Shown: piece after piece, positions 26,217 through 36,800 of the stretch
Layout of the letters: every line of letters begins with the position of its first letter
How positions within the stretch are numbered: the stretch's first letter is position 1
Assembly (NCBI RefSeq): GCF_000311725.1
Contig: NZ_HE978511.1
Location: forward strand, 1,064,671-1,122,692
From: Robertmurraya massiliosenegalensis JC6
Lineage (GTDB): Bacteria > Bacillota > Bacilli > Bacillales > Cytobacillaceae
Length of the DNA stretch: 58,022 nt
Reading direction: 5' to 3'
The notes under the pieces: model-generated
What the model was told of the DNA's origin: nothing
The model's database searches: none
Seen by the model: the letters and a program-made list of their open reading frames with translations, nothing else
Position numbers and translations under genes: made by a program

Positions 26217-26336
26217 AATGTTCAACTCCTTTGAACTAAAATTTTCCATGTGCTAAATTAGATTGATTTTATATCTTAATTAGAATTATACCAATCTAGA
26301 AATTAAAGTCAATATTTATTTAAAATAATTACAAAT

Positions 26337-26368
26337 AAGAGAGTAACCCATTCATCGGTTACTCTCTT
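26337..26368. terminator. terminator overlapping the NUDIX stop codon
   Basis: AAGAGAGTAACC pairs with GGTTACTCTCTT around an eight-base loop. The NUDIX stop codon (26359-26361) lies within the stem. Confidence 0.8.
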
Positions 26369-26976
26369 ATTAATGTTAAAAAATGAGATAGAATTCTAGC
26401 AGTTAATCCCCAAATGACTTTATCTTCAAAATAATAAAAGTGCTCCTCCATCCCCCGAATTTGCCACTTATATTTTTCTCCACCTACGATTTTCTCGTAA
26501 GGAAAGGATTCCTCAGGTACAGGCTTAAAATGAATGTGATAAATATCAGGTTCAACCTTTTGTAGAAAAGATAGTGGGACAGTGAATATTTCTGCAACTT
26601 CTGCTTTATTAATAGAGAATGGAGTAGCATCTTTAAGGAAGCCAACAAACGGATAAATCGTGCTACCAAAAGGATTGACCACAAAGTCTAGAGGAAAGAC
26701 TTTTTCAATACTGGTCTCTTCAATTCCTAATTCTTCTGAGGTTTCTCGAATCGCTGTATGTCTTTCTGAGGGATCACTCGGGTCCACTCTTCCGCCTGGA
26801 AAACAGATTTCTCCAGGTTGTCTTCTCATCTCATAAGAGCGGACTTCAAATAAAACATGGAGCTCATTATTTTTTTCAATGATGGGGAGTAAAACGGCAT
26901 AATTTGAATATTTGTCTCTTCCTAAAATCCCAGGCTTACGGTCTTGGAAAATATCATTAAGTTTATGTTTATCCAT
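26359..26976 (-). CDS. NUDIX hydrolase, CoA pyrophosphatase type
   Basis: The 205-residue enzyme has the NUDIX box GGRVDPSDPSERHTAIRETS-EELGI (about residues 61-85). It is preceded by the LLPII...VRSYEMRRQPGEICFPGG stretch that marks the CoA diphosphatase subfamily (E. coli NudL/YeaB type). It would cleave CoA to phosphopantetheine and 3',5'-ADP. It stands as a single gene with its own terminator. Confidence 0.88.
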   Translation of the reverse strand: MDKHKLNDIFQDRKPGILGRDKYSNYAVLLPIIEKNNELHVLFEVRSYEMRRQPGEICFPGGRVDPSDPSERHTAIRETSEELGIEETSIEKVFPLDFVVNPFGSTIYPFVGFLKDATPFSINKAEVAEIFTVPLSFLQKVEPDIYHIHFKPVPEESFPYEKIVGGEKYKWQIRGMEEHFYYFEDKVIWGLTARILSHFLTLIRE

Positions 26977-27068
26977 ATATCCCCCTTTGCATCTTTTACG
27001 ATATTATCTCTATTATAGCCTCTACGACTAACAATCATAAAGCCTGATTTACTTTAAAATTAAGAAAA

Positions 27069-27384
27069 AAGCTCCTACAATATGTAGGAAGCTTCCAGTT
27101 TGACTAATTCTTTGATCCAAAATCTCTCACCCTTAAGCGGAGTTTTTCCTGTTATCTCTTCAAAGGAGTCCCTTTTTAGGAAAATAACGGAAGATTTTCC
27201 GCTTATGGAAGGCAAAATCGTTAATTTTGGTATTTATCGAGGGAATAGCAGGAATTTTTCCTGTTATTTCGGCATTTTTTCATGATGGTTGCTCATTAAG
27301 CGGAATTTTTCCTGTTATTTTTTCATACCGTTATTCCTATTATTTATACGAACACTTTTCCACAAGTCGAGGGAATGTATAAAT
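27069..27384. repeat. about 316-bp dispersed repeat, copy A (cluster 3)
   Basis: It begins with a hairpin AGCTCCTACA/TGTAGGAAGCT, carries four GGAA-TTTTTCC units (for example AAGCGGAGTTTTTCCTGTTAT and ATAACGGAAGATTTTCCGC) and ends AAGTCGAGGGAATGTATAAAT. The whole stretch is clearly related, in the same orientation and order, to 52855-53183. It lies immediately after speD; the related copy lies immediately after yhbH. Confidence 0.8.
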
Positions 27385-28196
27385 TAATCATCGGTTATAT
27401 TGGTTCCGTAAAAAATCTCATCCATTTCTATCACGAGCTTTTCTGTGATTTGTTCCTCTTCTTCGACTGATAAGTCTGCCTTCGATTGATGAAACAGATA
27501 GTTCGCCAAATCAAATTCCTTTAGCTTACATTTTGTATGAAAGATATTATCTTGATAAACATTCACATCAATCATATGATAGAGTTTCTTCACTTCATCG
27601 GGAATGTAATTTTGAATTGAATTGATTTCATGGTCGATAAAAAGCTTATGCCCGGTAATATCTCTTGTGAAACCTCTTACTCGATAATCCATCGTCATCA
27701 CATCTGTTTCAAAAGAATGAATGAGATAATTCAACGCCTTTAACGGAGAAATCTCCCCACAGGTGGACACATCGATATCAGCGCGGAATGTGCTAATCCC
27801 CTCATCCGGATGTGACTCAGGATAAGTATGAACGGTAATATGGCTTTTATCCATTTGTGCTACTACAGAGCCAGGAATCGGACCTGGAGATTCTTCGAAC
27901 GCTTCCGTTTCAGCTTCATCAACAGGACCTTCTGAAACAAGGATCGTCACGCTCGCTCCTTGAGGAATATAATCCTGTTTCGCTACGTTTAGAATATGGG
28001 CCCCAATGATTTCAGCCACATTTGATAAGATGTTTGTCAGGCGCTCCGCATTATACACCTCGTCGATATATTCAAGATAGGCCTCTCTTTCCTCTCTCGT
28101 TTTCGTGTAACAAATATCATACATATTAAAACTCAATGATTTCGTTAAATTATTAAATCCATGTAGCTGCACAATTTGCTTCGGTGTTAGGTTCAT
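27384..28196 (-). CDS. speD: S-adenosylmethionine decarboxylase proenzyme (SpeD, E. coli type)
   Basis: The 270-residue proenzyme has the self-cleavage site [13 protein letters not shown], with Ser118 becoming the pyruvoyl group, and the catalytic [16 protein letters not shown] stretch with its Cys. The length fits the E. coli class (about 264) rather than the short SpeH of B. subtilis (about 126). The product supplies aminopropyl groups for spermidine. ATG 28196 follows AAAGGGGA; an in-frame upstream start lacks a ribosome site. No spermidine synthase gene is in the window. Confidence 0.93.
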   Translation of the reverse strand: MNLTPKQIVQLHGFNNLTKSLSFNMYDICYTKTREEREAYLEYIDEVYNAERLTNILSNVAEIIGAHILNVAKQDYIPQGASVTILVSEGPVDEAETEAFEESPGPIPGSVVAQMDKSHITVHTYPESHPDEGISTFRADIDVSTCGEISPLKALNYLIHSFETDVMTMDYRVRGFTRDITGHKLFIDHEINSIQNYIPDEVKKLYHMIDVNVYQDNIFHTKCKLKEFDLANYLFHQSKADLSVEEEEQITEKLVIEMDEIFYGTNITDD

Positions 28197-28357
28197 GGCC
28201 AAATCCCCTTTACGTTTATGAAAAAGTTCCATGTTCTTATATTTTTTTGAAATGACAATATTATGCGTAAAAAAATAGGAAGGAAATCATTTCAATCATG
28301 ATAATTTAACCAATAACAGCGCAAAATATAACGAAAATAAATGAAAGGATGAGATTG

Positions 28358-28480
28358 ATGACCAATCGGAACGATAACCGCGAACGAAAAAATAAATATC
28401 CAAACAAGAAAAATGAGACAGAATTCTCCAAGGACATTACTATTCGTAGTGAAAAGACGAAGAAGGATTTAAAAGAATAA
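28358..28480 (+). CDS. 40-residue hydrophilic protein, function unknown
   Basis: ATG 28358 has AAAGGATGAG upstream at good spacing. The product is very rich in Lys, Asn, Arg and Glu (starts MTNRNDNRERKNKY, ends KTKKDLKE) with a central EFSKDITI segment, and has no Cys, Trp or membrane segment. A terminator follows directly. Small, charged, probably disordered proteins like this are common among spore-associated products, but I do not recognise the family. Confidence 0.6.
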   Translation: MTNRNDNRERKNKYPNKKNETEFSKDITIRSEKTKKDLKE

Positions 28481-28490
28481 CATTTCCTTA

Positions 28491-28515
28491 GGACCCTATT
28501 CTAAAGGGTCTTTTT
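28491..28515 (+). terminator. Rho-independent terminator
   Basis: GACCCT pairs with AGGGTC and is followed by TTTTT; it lies 11 bases after the stop of the 40-residue protein gene. Confidence 0.7.
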
Positions 28516-28596
28516 GATTTTCCCATGCCTTAAGAAGGAAATCAATTGCCACGTATGGAATGTATACCATTAATACGAGAAACAGGGGGAAAAGCA

Positions 28597-30252
28597 TTGA
28601 AATACGATGTGATTGTTGTTGGGGCTGGGTTGGCAGGTTTAGTTGCTACATCTGAATTAGCTGAAGCAGGAAAAAAAGTTCTCCTCCTAGATCAAGAACC
28701 AGAAAGCTCACTAGGAGGACAAGCTTGGTGGTCCTTCGGAGGACTATTCTTAGTGGATTCGCCTGAGCAAAGGAGAATGGGAATTAAGGATTCTAAGGAG
28801 TTAGCGTGGCAAGATTGGCTCGGCACTGCTGGTTTTGATCGAGAAGATGATGAAGACTATTGGGGGAAAAAATGGGCTGAAGCTTATGTTGATTTCGCTG
28901 CAGGTGAAAAAAGAGAATGGCTGCATCAAATGGGCGTTCGTTTTTTTCCAGTTGTCGGTTGGGCCGAACGTGGTGGATATTTAGCCGACGGACATGGTAA
29001 CTCAGTTCCTCGCTTTCATATTGTCTGGGGTACTGGTCCTGGAATTGTTAAGCCTTTTGAAGAAAGAGTAAGAAGAGGAATTGCTAATGGACTTATTGAT
29101 TATCGACCACGACACCGAGTAAATGATCTGATAACAGAGAATGGAGCTGTAATCGGAGTAAAAGGTGATGTTCTTACGCCGAGCGATGCAGCACGTGGAG
29201 AAGAAAGCTCCCGAGAAGTGGTGGGAGATTTCGAATTTCATGGTAAAGCTGTATTAGTTTCAAGCGGTGGAATTGGCGGCAACTTCGAGCTCATTCGGAA
29301 AAATTGGCCTTCTCGTTTAGGAGAAGCTCCGAAAAACATGATTTCCGGAGTCCCAGCCCATGTTGACGGACGAATGCTTGCCATTACCGAACAAGTTGGT
29401 GGAAGAATTGTCAATCACGACCGGATGTGGCATTACACAGAAGGAATAAAGAATTGGAATCCTGTCTGGCCAAATCATGGAATTCGTATTCTTCCAGGTC
29501 CTTCATCAATTTGGTTAGATGCAAAAGGAAATCGCTTCCCTACACCTATTTTTCCAGGATTCGATACATTAGGCACGCTCGAAGCAATACAACAGTCTGG
29601 CTATGATTATTCTTGGTTCATTTTAACCGAAAAAATTATTGAAAAAGAGTTTGCCCTTTCTGGTTCAGAACAAAATCCGGATTTGACTGGAAAAAGTATT
29701 AAGAAAGTGTTATCGCGCATTCTTCCAGGACCGACATCACCTGTTAAAGCCTTCATGGACAAAGGGGAAGATTTCGTCATCGCCCACTCGCTACCTGAAT
29801 TAGTAGAAGGAATGAATAAAATTACAGGAGAGAATTTACTTGATCTCTCATATATCGAAAGACAGCTCGTAGCACGAGACCGGGAAATGGATAATACCTT
29901 TACCAAAGATTTACAAATTACCGCTATGCGAGGAGCGCGTAATTATATTGGAGATAAGCTCATCCGCGTGGCAAAGCCCCATAAACTTTTAGACCCGAAA
30001 AATGGTCCGCTAATTGCAGTTCGCTTAAATATTGTCAGTCGGAAAACACTCGGTGGCTTGCAAACCGACCTCTCTGGACGAGTGTTAGCTGAAGATGGAA
30101 ACCCTGTTTCAGGTCTCTATGCAGCCGGAGAAGTCTCTGGATTTGGCGGCGGTGGCATCCATGGCTATCGCTCGCTAGAAGGTACGTTTGTGGGTGGCTG
30201 TCTTTTTACAGGGAGACAAGCTGGACGTGCGCTTTTGAAGGAATTAGATTAA
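28597..30252 (+). CDS. FAD-dependent dehydrogenase (KstD-like flavoprotein)
   Basis: The 551-residue protein opens with the FAD-binding motif VIVVGAGLAGLVA and an LLLDQEPESSLGGQAWWSFGG segment. It ends with TDLSGRVLAEDG and GLYAAGEVSGFGGGGIHGYRSLEGTFVGG, the layout of the FRD/SDH and 3-ketosteroid dehydrogenase-like flavoproteins. The substrate is unknown. TTG 28597 is preferred because GGGGGA sits six bases upstream and the protein then begins MKYDVIVVGAG; an in-frame TTG at 28546 would add 17 residues. A terminator at 30261-30292 ends the transcript. Confidence 0.85.
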   Translation: MKYDVIVVGAGLAGLVATSELAEAGKKVLLLDQEPESSLGGQAWWSFGGLFLVDSPEQRRMGIKDSKELAWQDWLGTAGFDREDDEDYWGKKWAEAYVDFAAGEKREWLHQMGVRFFPVVGWAERGGYLADGHGNSVPRFHIVWGTGPGIVKPFEERVRRGIANGLIDYRPRHRVNDLITENGAVIGVKGDVLTPSDAARGEESSREVVGDFEFHGKAVLVSSGGIGGNFELIRKNWPSRLGEAPKNMISGVPAHVDGRMLAITEQVGGRIVNHDRMWHYTEGIKNWNPVWPNHGIRILPGPSSIWLDAKGNRFPTPIFPGFDTLGTLEAIQQSGYDYSWFILTEKIIEKEFALSGSEQNPDLTGKSIKKVLSRILPGPTSPVKAFMDKGEDFVIAHSLPELVEGMNKITGENLLDLSYIERQLVARDREMDNTFTKDLQITAMRGARNYIGDKLIRVAKPHKLLDPKNGPLIAVRLNIVSRKTLGGLQTDLSGRVLAEDGNPVSGLYAAGEVSGFGGGGIHGYRSLEGTFVGGCLFTGRQAGRALLKELD

Positions 30253-30260
30253 TTAAACAC

Positions 30261-30292
30261 AAAATCCCTCTCACTTCATGTGAGAGGGATTT
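30261..30292. terminator. strong bidirectional terminator
   Basis: AAATCCCTCTCAC pairs perfectly with GTGAGAGGGATTT around a five-base loop. It separates the flavoprotein gene from the methyltransferase remnant. Confidence 0.9.
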
Positions 30293-30299
30293 ATTCTGA

Positions 30300-30881
30300 C
30301 TATTCTTTTTTGCAGAGAACCATCCACTCATCAATTTGATGGGATTGGACTTTACCATCGGCTATTTCGATGGAGAAGTACTCTTTAATCTCCTCAGATG
30401 CATTTAACAATAGTTTTTCTACCTCATCCCTTTGCTCCTGGCTTTTAGTAGTCACCTTAACCCATTCTGGAAATATAAATTTCTTTTTTCTTTCTCGGGA
30501 TTGAACTTCTTCTAGAGCATTGCTTTGTAAAAGTTTTTGCCACTCTGACATAGATAGACAACGGACATGACTAACATCTCTTGATTTCTCTACTTCATTC
30601 ATAAATGCACCCTTTTTCGTATCCTCTGGGGCAATATTATCTATTAGAATAAACTTTCCGTCTGGCTTAAGCATTCTACTTACCTCACGGATAAAATCAT
30701 CTGGATTCGGAAAATGATGTGGGGCAATCCGACACGTCACTATATCAAATGATTCATCCATAAAAGGAAGTGACTCCGCATCTGCCAGTACATAGAATAT
30801 ATTTGGATATTGTGTTCTTAGATGATTCGCTGTATTTTCCAACATTTCTTTTGTTAGATCCGTTGGGTCCAGGTGGTGCGA
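30300..30881 (-). pseudogene. 5'-truncated SAM-dependent methyltransferase
   Basis: The frame has an internal ATG at 30845 and upstream codons reading LDPTDLTKEMLENTANHL, the end of motif I of UbiE-like class I methyltransferases, before an in-frame stop at 30882-30884. Downstream motifs are intact: AESLPFMDESFDIVTCRIAP, HHFPNPDDFIREVSRMLKPD and GKFILIDN. About 60 N-terminal residues, including the SAM-binding glycine loop, are missing. The break lies 15-35 bases from the leader-distal end of the CRISPR array, and no ribosome site precedes ATG 30845. It lies on the same strand as the array, so array transcripts could run into it. Confidence 0.8.
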
Positions 30882-30895
30882 TTATGCGTTCTGCG

Positions 30896-33800
30896 ATTTC
30901 AATCCACGCACCTATGTAAGGTGCGACGACAAGGATTATGCGGAAACTGTTAGTGCTAAAAGCATTTCAATCCACGCACCTATGTAAGGTGCGACGTGAA
31001 AATCTTGTTTTGAATTTAATGGCTGATAATTTCAATCCACGCACCTATGTAAGGTGCGACGATAGATGAGTCTCCTTTCAAAAGGGAATACATCAATTTC
31101 AATCCACGCACCTATGTAAGGTGCGACACTATATACGCATTGAACATGCTCCACTTTGCGATTTCAATCCACGCACCTATGTAAGGTGCGACCCGTGACC
31201 GTATTGGATTTAGCAAAGTACAAACGATTTCAATCCACGCACCTATGTAAGGTGCGACATCTATTCGCTCAACAAGTATTCGGGAACGGTACTGATTTCA
31301 ATCCACGCACCTATGTAAGGTGCGACGGTCCAGAAGGGCAATTACGAGCATTTGACAGAATTTCAATCCACGCACCTATGTAAGGTGCGACACGATGATC
31401 GCTAATGTACGCCGGGTCCACGACAATATTTCAATCCACGCACCTATGTAAGGTGCGACGCGAAAATGTGGCGCGTGCTTCATAAAATATACATTTCAAT
31501 CCACTCACCTATGTAAGGTGCGACCTGCCGACCGTATACACTTCGAATCTAGCAATCATTTCAATCCACGCACCTATGTAAGGTGCGACCGCTTTTATCG
31601 TAGACGGATGTAACAACAAGTCCATTTCAATCCACGCACCTATGTAAGGTGCGACGTAGACGAACATAATACCCTTTTGGAATTAAAAGAATTTCAATCC
31701 ACGCACCTATGTAAGGTGCGACCCTAATGGGTTATTCCATGTATTATCGAAAGCAATAATTTCAATCCACGCACCTATGTAAGGTGCGACAGATAGCAAT
31801 TCCACAAAATAGCTTTCTGTGAATTTAATTTCAATCCACGCACCTATGTAAGGTGCGACTCGTAGACCGAGAGCTGACCGAAATGGAATATAGCATTTCA
31901 ATCCACGCACCTATGTAAGGTGCGACCGGAAGTAATAACATTCGCGAAGGAAAGCGCGTATTTCAATCCACGCACCTATGTAAGGTGCGACTCGCAATCA
32001 GTTGCGAGTCGAGCGGATGGATGGCATTTCAATCCACGCACCTATGTAAGGTGCGACTTAAAACTACTTAAAGGTGATCCGATTGAAGTTACTATTTCAA
32101 TCCACGCACCTATGTAAGGTGCGACTCAAGATGGCCTTAGATAAGAAAGTAAGTGGTGGTATTTCAATCCACGCACCTATGTAAGGTGCGACACGGGTTT
32201 AAGTTTTGGAGTAAGGACCAGGAGCCTAATTTCAATCCACGCACCTATGTAAGGTGCGACGATGATACAATCATCGATGAATTTGCTGGAATTGGTATTT
32301 CAATCCACGCACCTATGTAAGGTGCGACAGTATTCGCTATCTGATATTGTTGCAGTTGAAAATTTCAATCCACGCACCTATGTAAGGTGCGACGTTGCAT
32401 CCTCAAAGTACATAGTACTCATCTTTAATTTCAATCCACGCACCTATGTAAGGTGCGACCCAACTCGGTATACACATCAATATCAAACCTTCCAAATTTC
32501 AATCCACGCACCTATGTAAGGTGCGACATCCTCAATACATTTTGTTAAATAGTTTTGAAGTATTTCAATCCACGCACCTATGTAAGGTGCGACATTATTG
32601 GGGGCTATTATCTCGCAAGGGAGCAGATGATTTCAATCCACGCACCTATGTAAGGTGCGACAGCATAGCCCCATCTTCTTGCGAATCTAACCACGACCAT
32701 TTCAATCCACGCACCTATGTAAGGTGCGACGATAAAAAGTTTGATTTTGATTTTGCGGATTTAATTTCAATCCACGCACCTATGTAAGGTGCGACATAGG
32801 AGTGTCTCAAGTGATTTCGTATACAGCTAAATTTCAATCCACGCACCTATGTAAGGTGCGACGCATTTTGGCTGTCGGTTTTGCCAGACGTCCTAAAATT
32901 TCAATCCACGCACCTATGTAAGGTGCGACCTTGTGGTGGCACTAATCAAAAAGACCTTTGCATTTCAATCCACGCACCTATGTAAGGTGCGACGTGCTTG
33001 AGGATGGAACACTCAGAGCCATCGAGAGCATTTCAATCCACGCACCTATGTAAGGTGCGACGTGCTTGAGGATGGAACACTCAGAGCCATCGAGAGCATT
33101 TCAATCCACGCACCTATGTAAGGTGCGACGATTTATCCATTAATCCTGATGATTATTTTACTATTTCAATCCACGCACCTATGTAAGGTGCGACAAGCTG
33201 CAAGAGCTTCAGGTGCTTGCGTGGTCTGATTTCAATCCACGCACCTATGTAAGGTGCGACTTTGGGAACCCTGATAAGATTGAATCCAGTATTGATATTT
33301 CAATCCACGCACCTATGTAAGGTGCGACCCTTAATAGGTTTAACCGTACCTATGAACGTAATTTATTTCAATCCACGCACCTATGTAAGGTGCGACACTT
33401 CATACACTTGTTTCCTCTCATCCTTATAATCATTTCAATCCACGCACCTATGTAAGGTGCGACCGAATACTTCTTGTAATCCCCTCTCACTCGGTAAATT
33501 TCAATCCACGCACCTATGTAAGGTGCGACGTTTACATCACTCACATTCTCCTTATTACATTAGACATTTCAATCCACGCACCTATGTAAGGTGCGACATT
33601 AATGGATAATAGTATACATAGTTTTGATGTATTTCAATCCACGCACCTATGTAAGGTGCGACAGAAAAGGAAGGAGGGAACGAGGGTGAGTAAACTATTT
33701 CAATCCACGCACCTATGTAAGGTGCGACATCGTAAACCGTGAATTTTGCATGAGGATTGAGGACATTTCAATCCACGCACCTATGTAAGGTGCGACAGAT

Positions 33801-36800
33801 TGACTCTGAAATACCCATCTTTATCTTCTTATTTCAATCCACGCACCTATGTAAGGTGCGACAAAACATGCCTTCTGTAAACGAGGTGGAAAGTAGATAT
33901 TTCAATCCACGCACCTATGTAAGGTGCGACCAAAAGTTCTTGTCGCTCTACCCTACTCGTGGTAATTTCAATCCACGCACCTATGTAAGGTGCGACGAGG
34001 TTCTTTCATTATTACAAAAATCGATTGTAATTTCAATCCACGCACCTATGTAAGGTGCGACGTTGATCGAAGCTAATTATAAGCTCGGTGTTATTATTTC
34101 AATCCACGCACCTATGTAAGGTGCGACCTCTTTTTTCTTTTTCAAACGAACTGCTGTAAGAATTTCAATCCACGCACCTATGTAAGGTGCGACGGTTATG
34201 CTCAAGGATTATTCGATACCATCATGGAAATTTCAATCCACGCACCTATGTAAGGTGCGACGTTGCTCGTGTTACATACACTGCATACGAAAACGATTTC
34301 AATCCACGCACCTATGTAAGGTGCGACGATAACGGACCATATAACACTAAATAATTTTCCATTTCAATCCACGCACCTATGTAAGGTGCGACAACGATAC
34401 AGAAGATTATATTCAGTATCGAGTTGATTTCAATCCACGCACCTATGTAAGGTGCGACTTGTGACAGTCATTACATAACAACAATCCATTTATTTCAATC
34501 CACGCACCTATGTAAGGTGCGACAGACAACTTAGTACCGATTTGGAAAGTGCAGTTTATTTCAATCCACGCACCTATGTAAGGTGCGACGTTATATGGCG
34601 TTTTACATACGGATACCGCAGAAAAATTTCAATCCACGCACCTATGTAAGGTGCGACCGGTCATAAATACGGTTTGTTAACTGTATTAGAGATTTCAATC
34701 CACGCACCTATGTAAGGTGCGACCAAAAGACATGGAGAAATGTAAGAGATGCATTTGGAATTTCAATCCACGCACCTATGTAAGGTGCGACAAGTAAACA
34801 CAAGGTAGGATTTGTTGAATAGAAATTTCAATCCACGCACCTATGTAAGGTGCGACAAGCAGCCATCAAGAGTATTAGTTATAGGCAATATCATTTCAAT
34901 CCACGCACCTATGTAAGGTGCGACGTTCTTAACTTCAGCTTCAGCTAATAAGTCCTTAAGTATTTCAATCCACGCACCTATGTAAGGTGCGACTCGGAGT
35001 ATCTGCCGGACCTCTTTTTATTTTGCTATTTCAATCCACGCACCTATGTAAGGTGCGACTCCGTAGAAGATTGAAAGGGTGAGAGTATGTTTATTTCAAT
35101 CCACGCACCTATGTAAGGTGCGACTCTTCGTTTCTGCTGTTCCAGTAAGAGATTCGCTAATTTCAATCCACGCACCTATGTAAGGTGCGACTCCGTAAGA
35201 CCGTCTCTAGCCCATCCTTCAATCAAATTTCAATCCACGCACCTATGTAAGGTGCGACACTGCATTCTTCCGTTTATCTGCTTCATCTAACTCTGATTTC
35301 AATCCACGCACCTATGTAAGGTGCGACCAGCTGATCACTCGAAGTCAGTTGGCCCGAATAAATATTTCAATCCACGCACCTATGTAAGGTGCGACTTAAA
35401 GGAATTACCTGAACTTGGGTACAAAGTATTTCAATCCACGCACCTATGTAAGGTGCGACTATAAAGACCTATTAGATGCAGGTGCCATAACAATTTCAAT
35501 CCACGCACCTATGTAAGGTGCGACTTTGTTTAAAGCATTAAATATAGAATCTGACGCAAAATTTCAATCCACGCACCTATGTAAGGTGCGACGCGGTGGC
35601 GGATGTTAGTGGGTCTAAGTCTAGATTGATTTCAATCCACGCACCTATGTAAGGTGCGACGGTACTAAGGGGACATCATCAGTAGAAACAATAATAATTT
35701 CAATCCACGCACCTATGTAAGGTGCGACACTAGTGGCAATTTATGAGTTTTACATAACTAAAAATTTCAATCCACGCACCTATGTAAGGTGCGACCTATA
35801 TAATGTACAATTGATATGAGGTGATTATATATTTCAATCCACGCACCTATGTAAGGTGCGACGCTGGATACATGAAGTTGCTTACAAACCAGATTCAATT
35901 TCAATCCACGCACCTATGTAAGGTGCGACAAACACCTGCTCAATACATTCCAACGGGATTTAGTATTTCAATCCACGCACCTATGTAAGGTGCGACCGAG
36001 TTTGATAAAAACGCTATAAAGGTAATTATTATTTCAATCCACGCACCTATGTAAGGTGCGACAAAGACTTGCAAGAACAATTTTGGAGGAATGCTATTTC
36101 AATCCACGCACCTATGTAAGGTGCGACATGTTTGCTGTTAAATTATATGATTTGGGCAAAATTTCAATCCACGCACCTATGTAAGGTGCGACGGTGGTAT
36201 TGTTGATAAAAGTGTTATTAGACAAATTTCAATCCACGCACCTATGTAAGGTGCGACTACAACTCAGGTAGTCATAAAGGTGGAATGTTTATTTCAATCC
36301 ACGCACCTATGTAAGGTGCGACACTTTTCATTTTGCTAGTGGTATTGTTGTGCCTATTTCAATCCACGCACCTATGTAAGGTGCGACCTTATTCCCTTTG
36401 ACGAAATAGACAGACTTAAAGAAATTTCAATCCACGCACCTATGTAAGGTGCGACGGATATTATTCAGAAGTAAACACAAGAGTAAGTATTTCAATCCAC
36501 GCACCTATGTAAGGTGCGACAAAAATATAGGCTCGTTCACGCTCATTAGTAAGCATTTCAATCCACGCACCTATGTAAGGTGCGACCTCTTTATTTTTGT
36601 ATTGGGAGGTTGAGTAAATGGGAATTTCAATCCACGCACCTATGTAAGGTGCGACAATAAAGGATAAGAATTTATTTTATCAAAATTTATTTCAATCCAC
36701 GCACCTATGTAAGGTGCGACTAGCCCCTTCTTAGATTTCTTTTATACGAAAGGAATTTCAATCCACGCACCTATGTAAGGTGCGACTATACTTCTGGCAA

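Noticed and set aside
30862-30895. GGTGCGA at 30876-30882 as a degenerate terminal CRISPR repeat
   Set aside because: Only about seven bases match and the distance to the next repeat is about half a spacer, so chance similarity is more likely.
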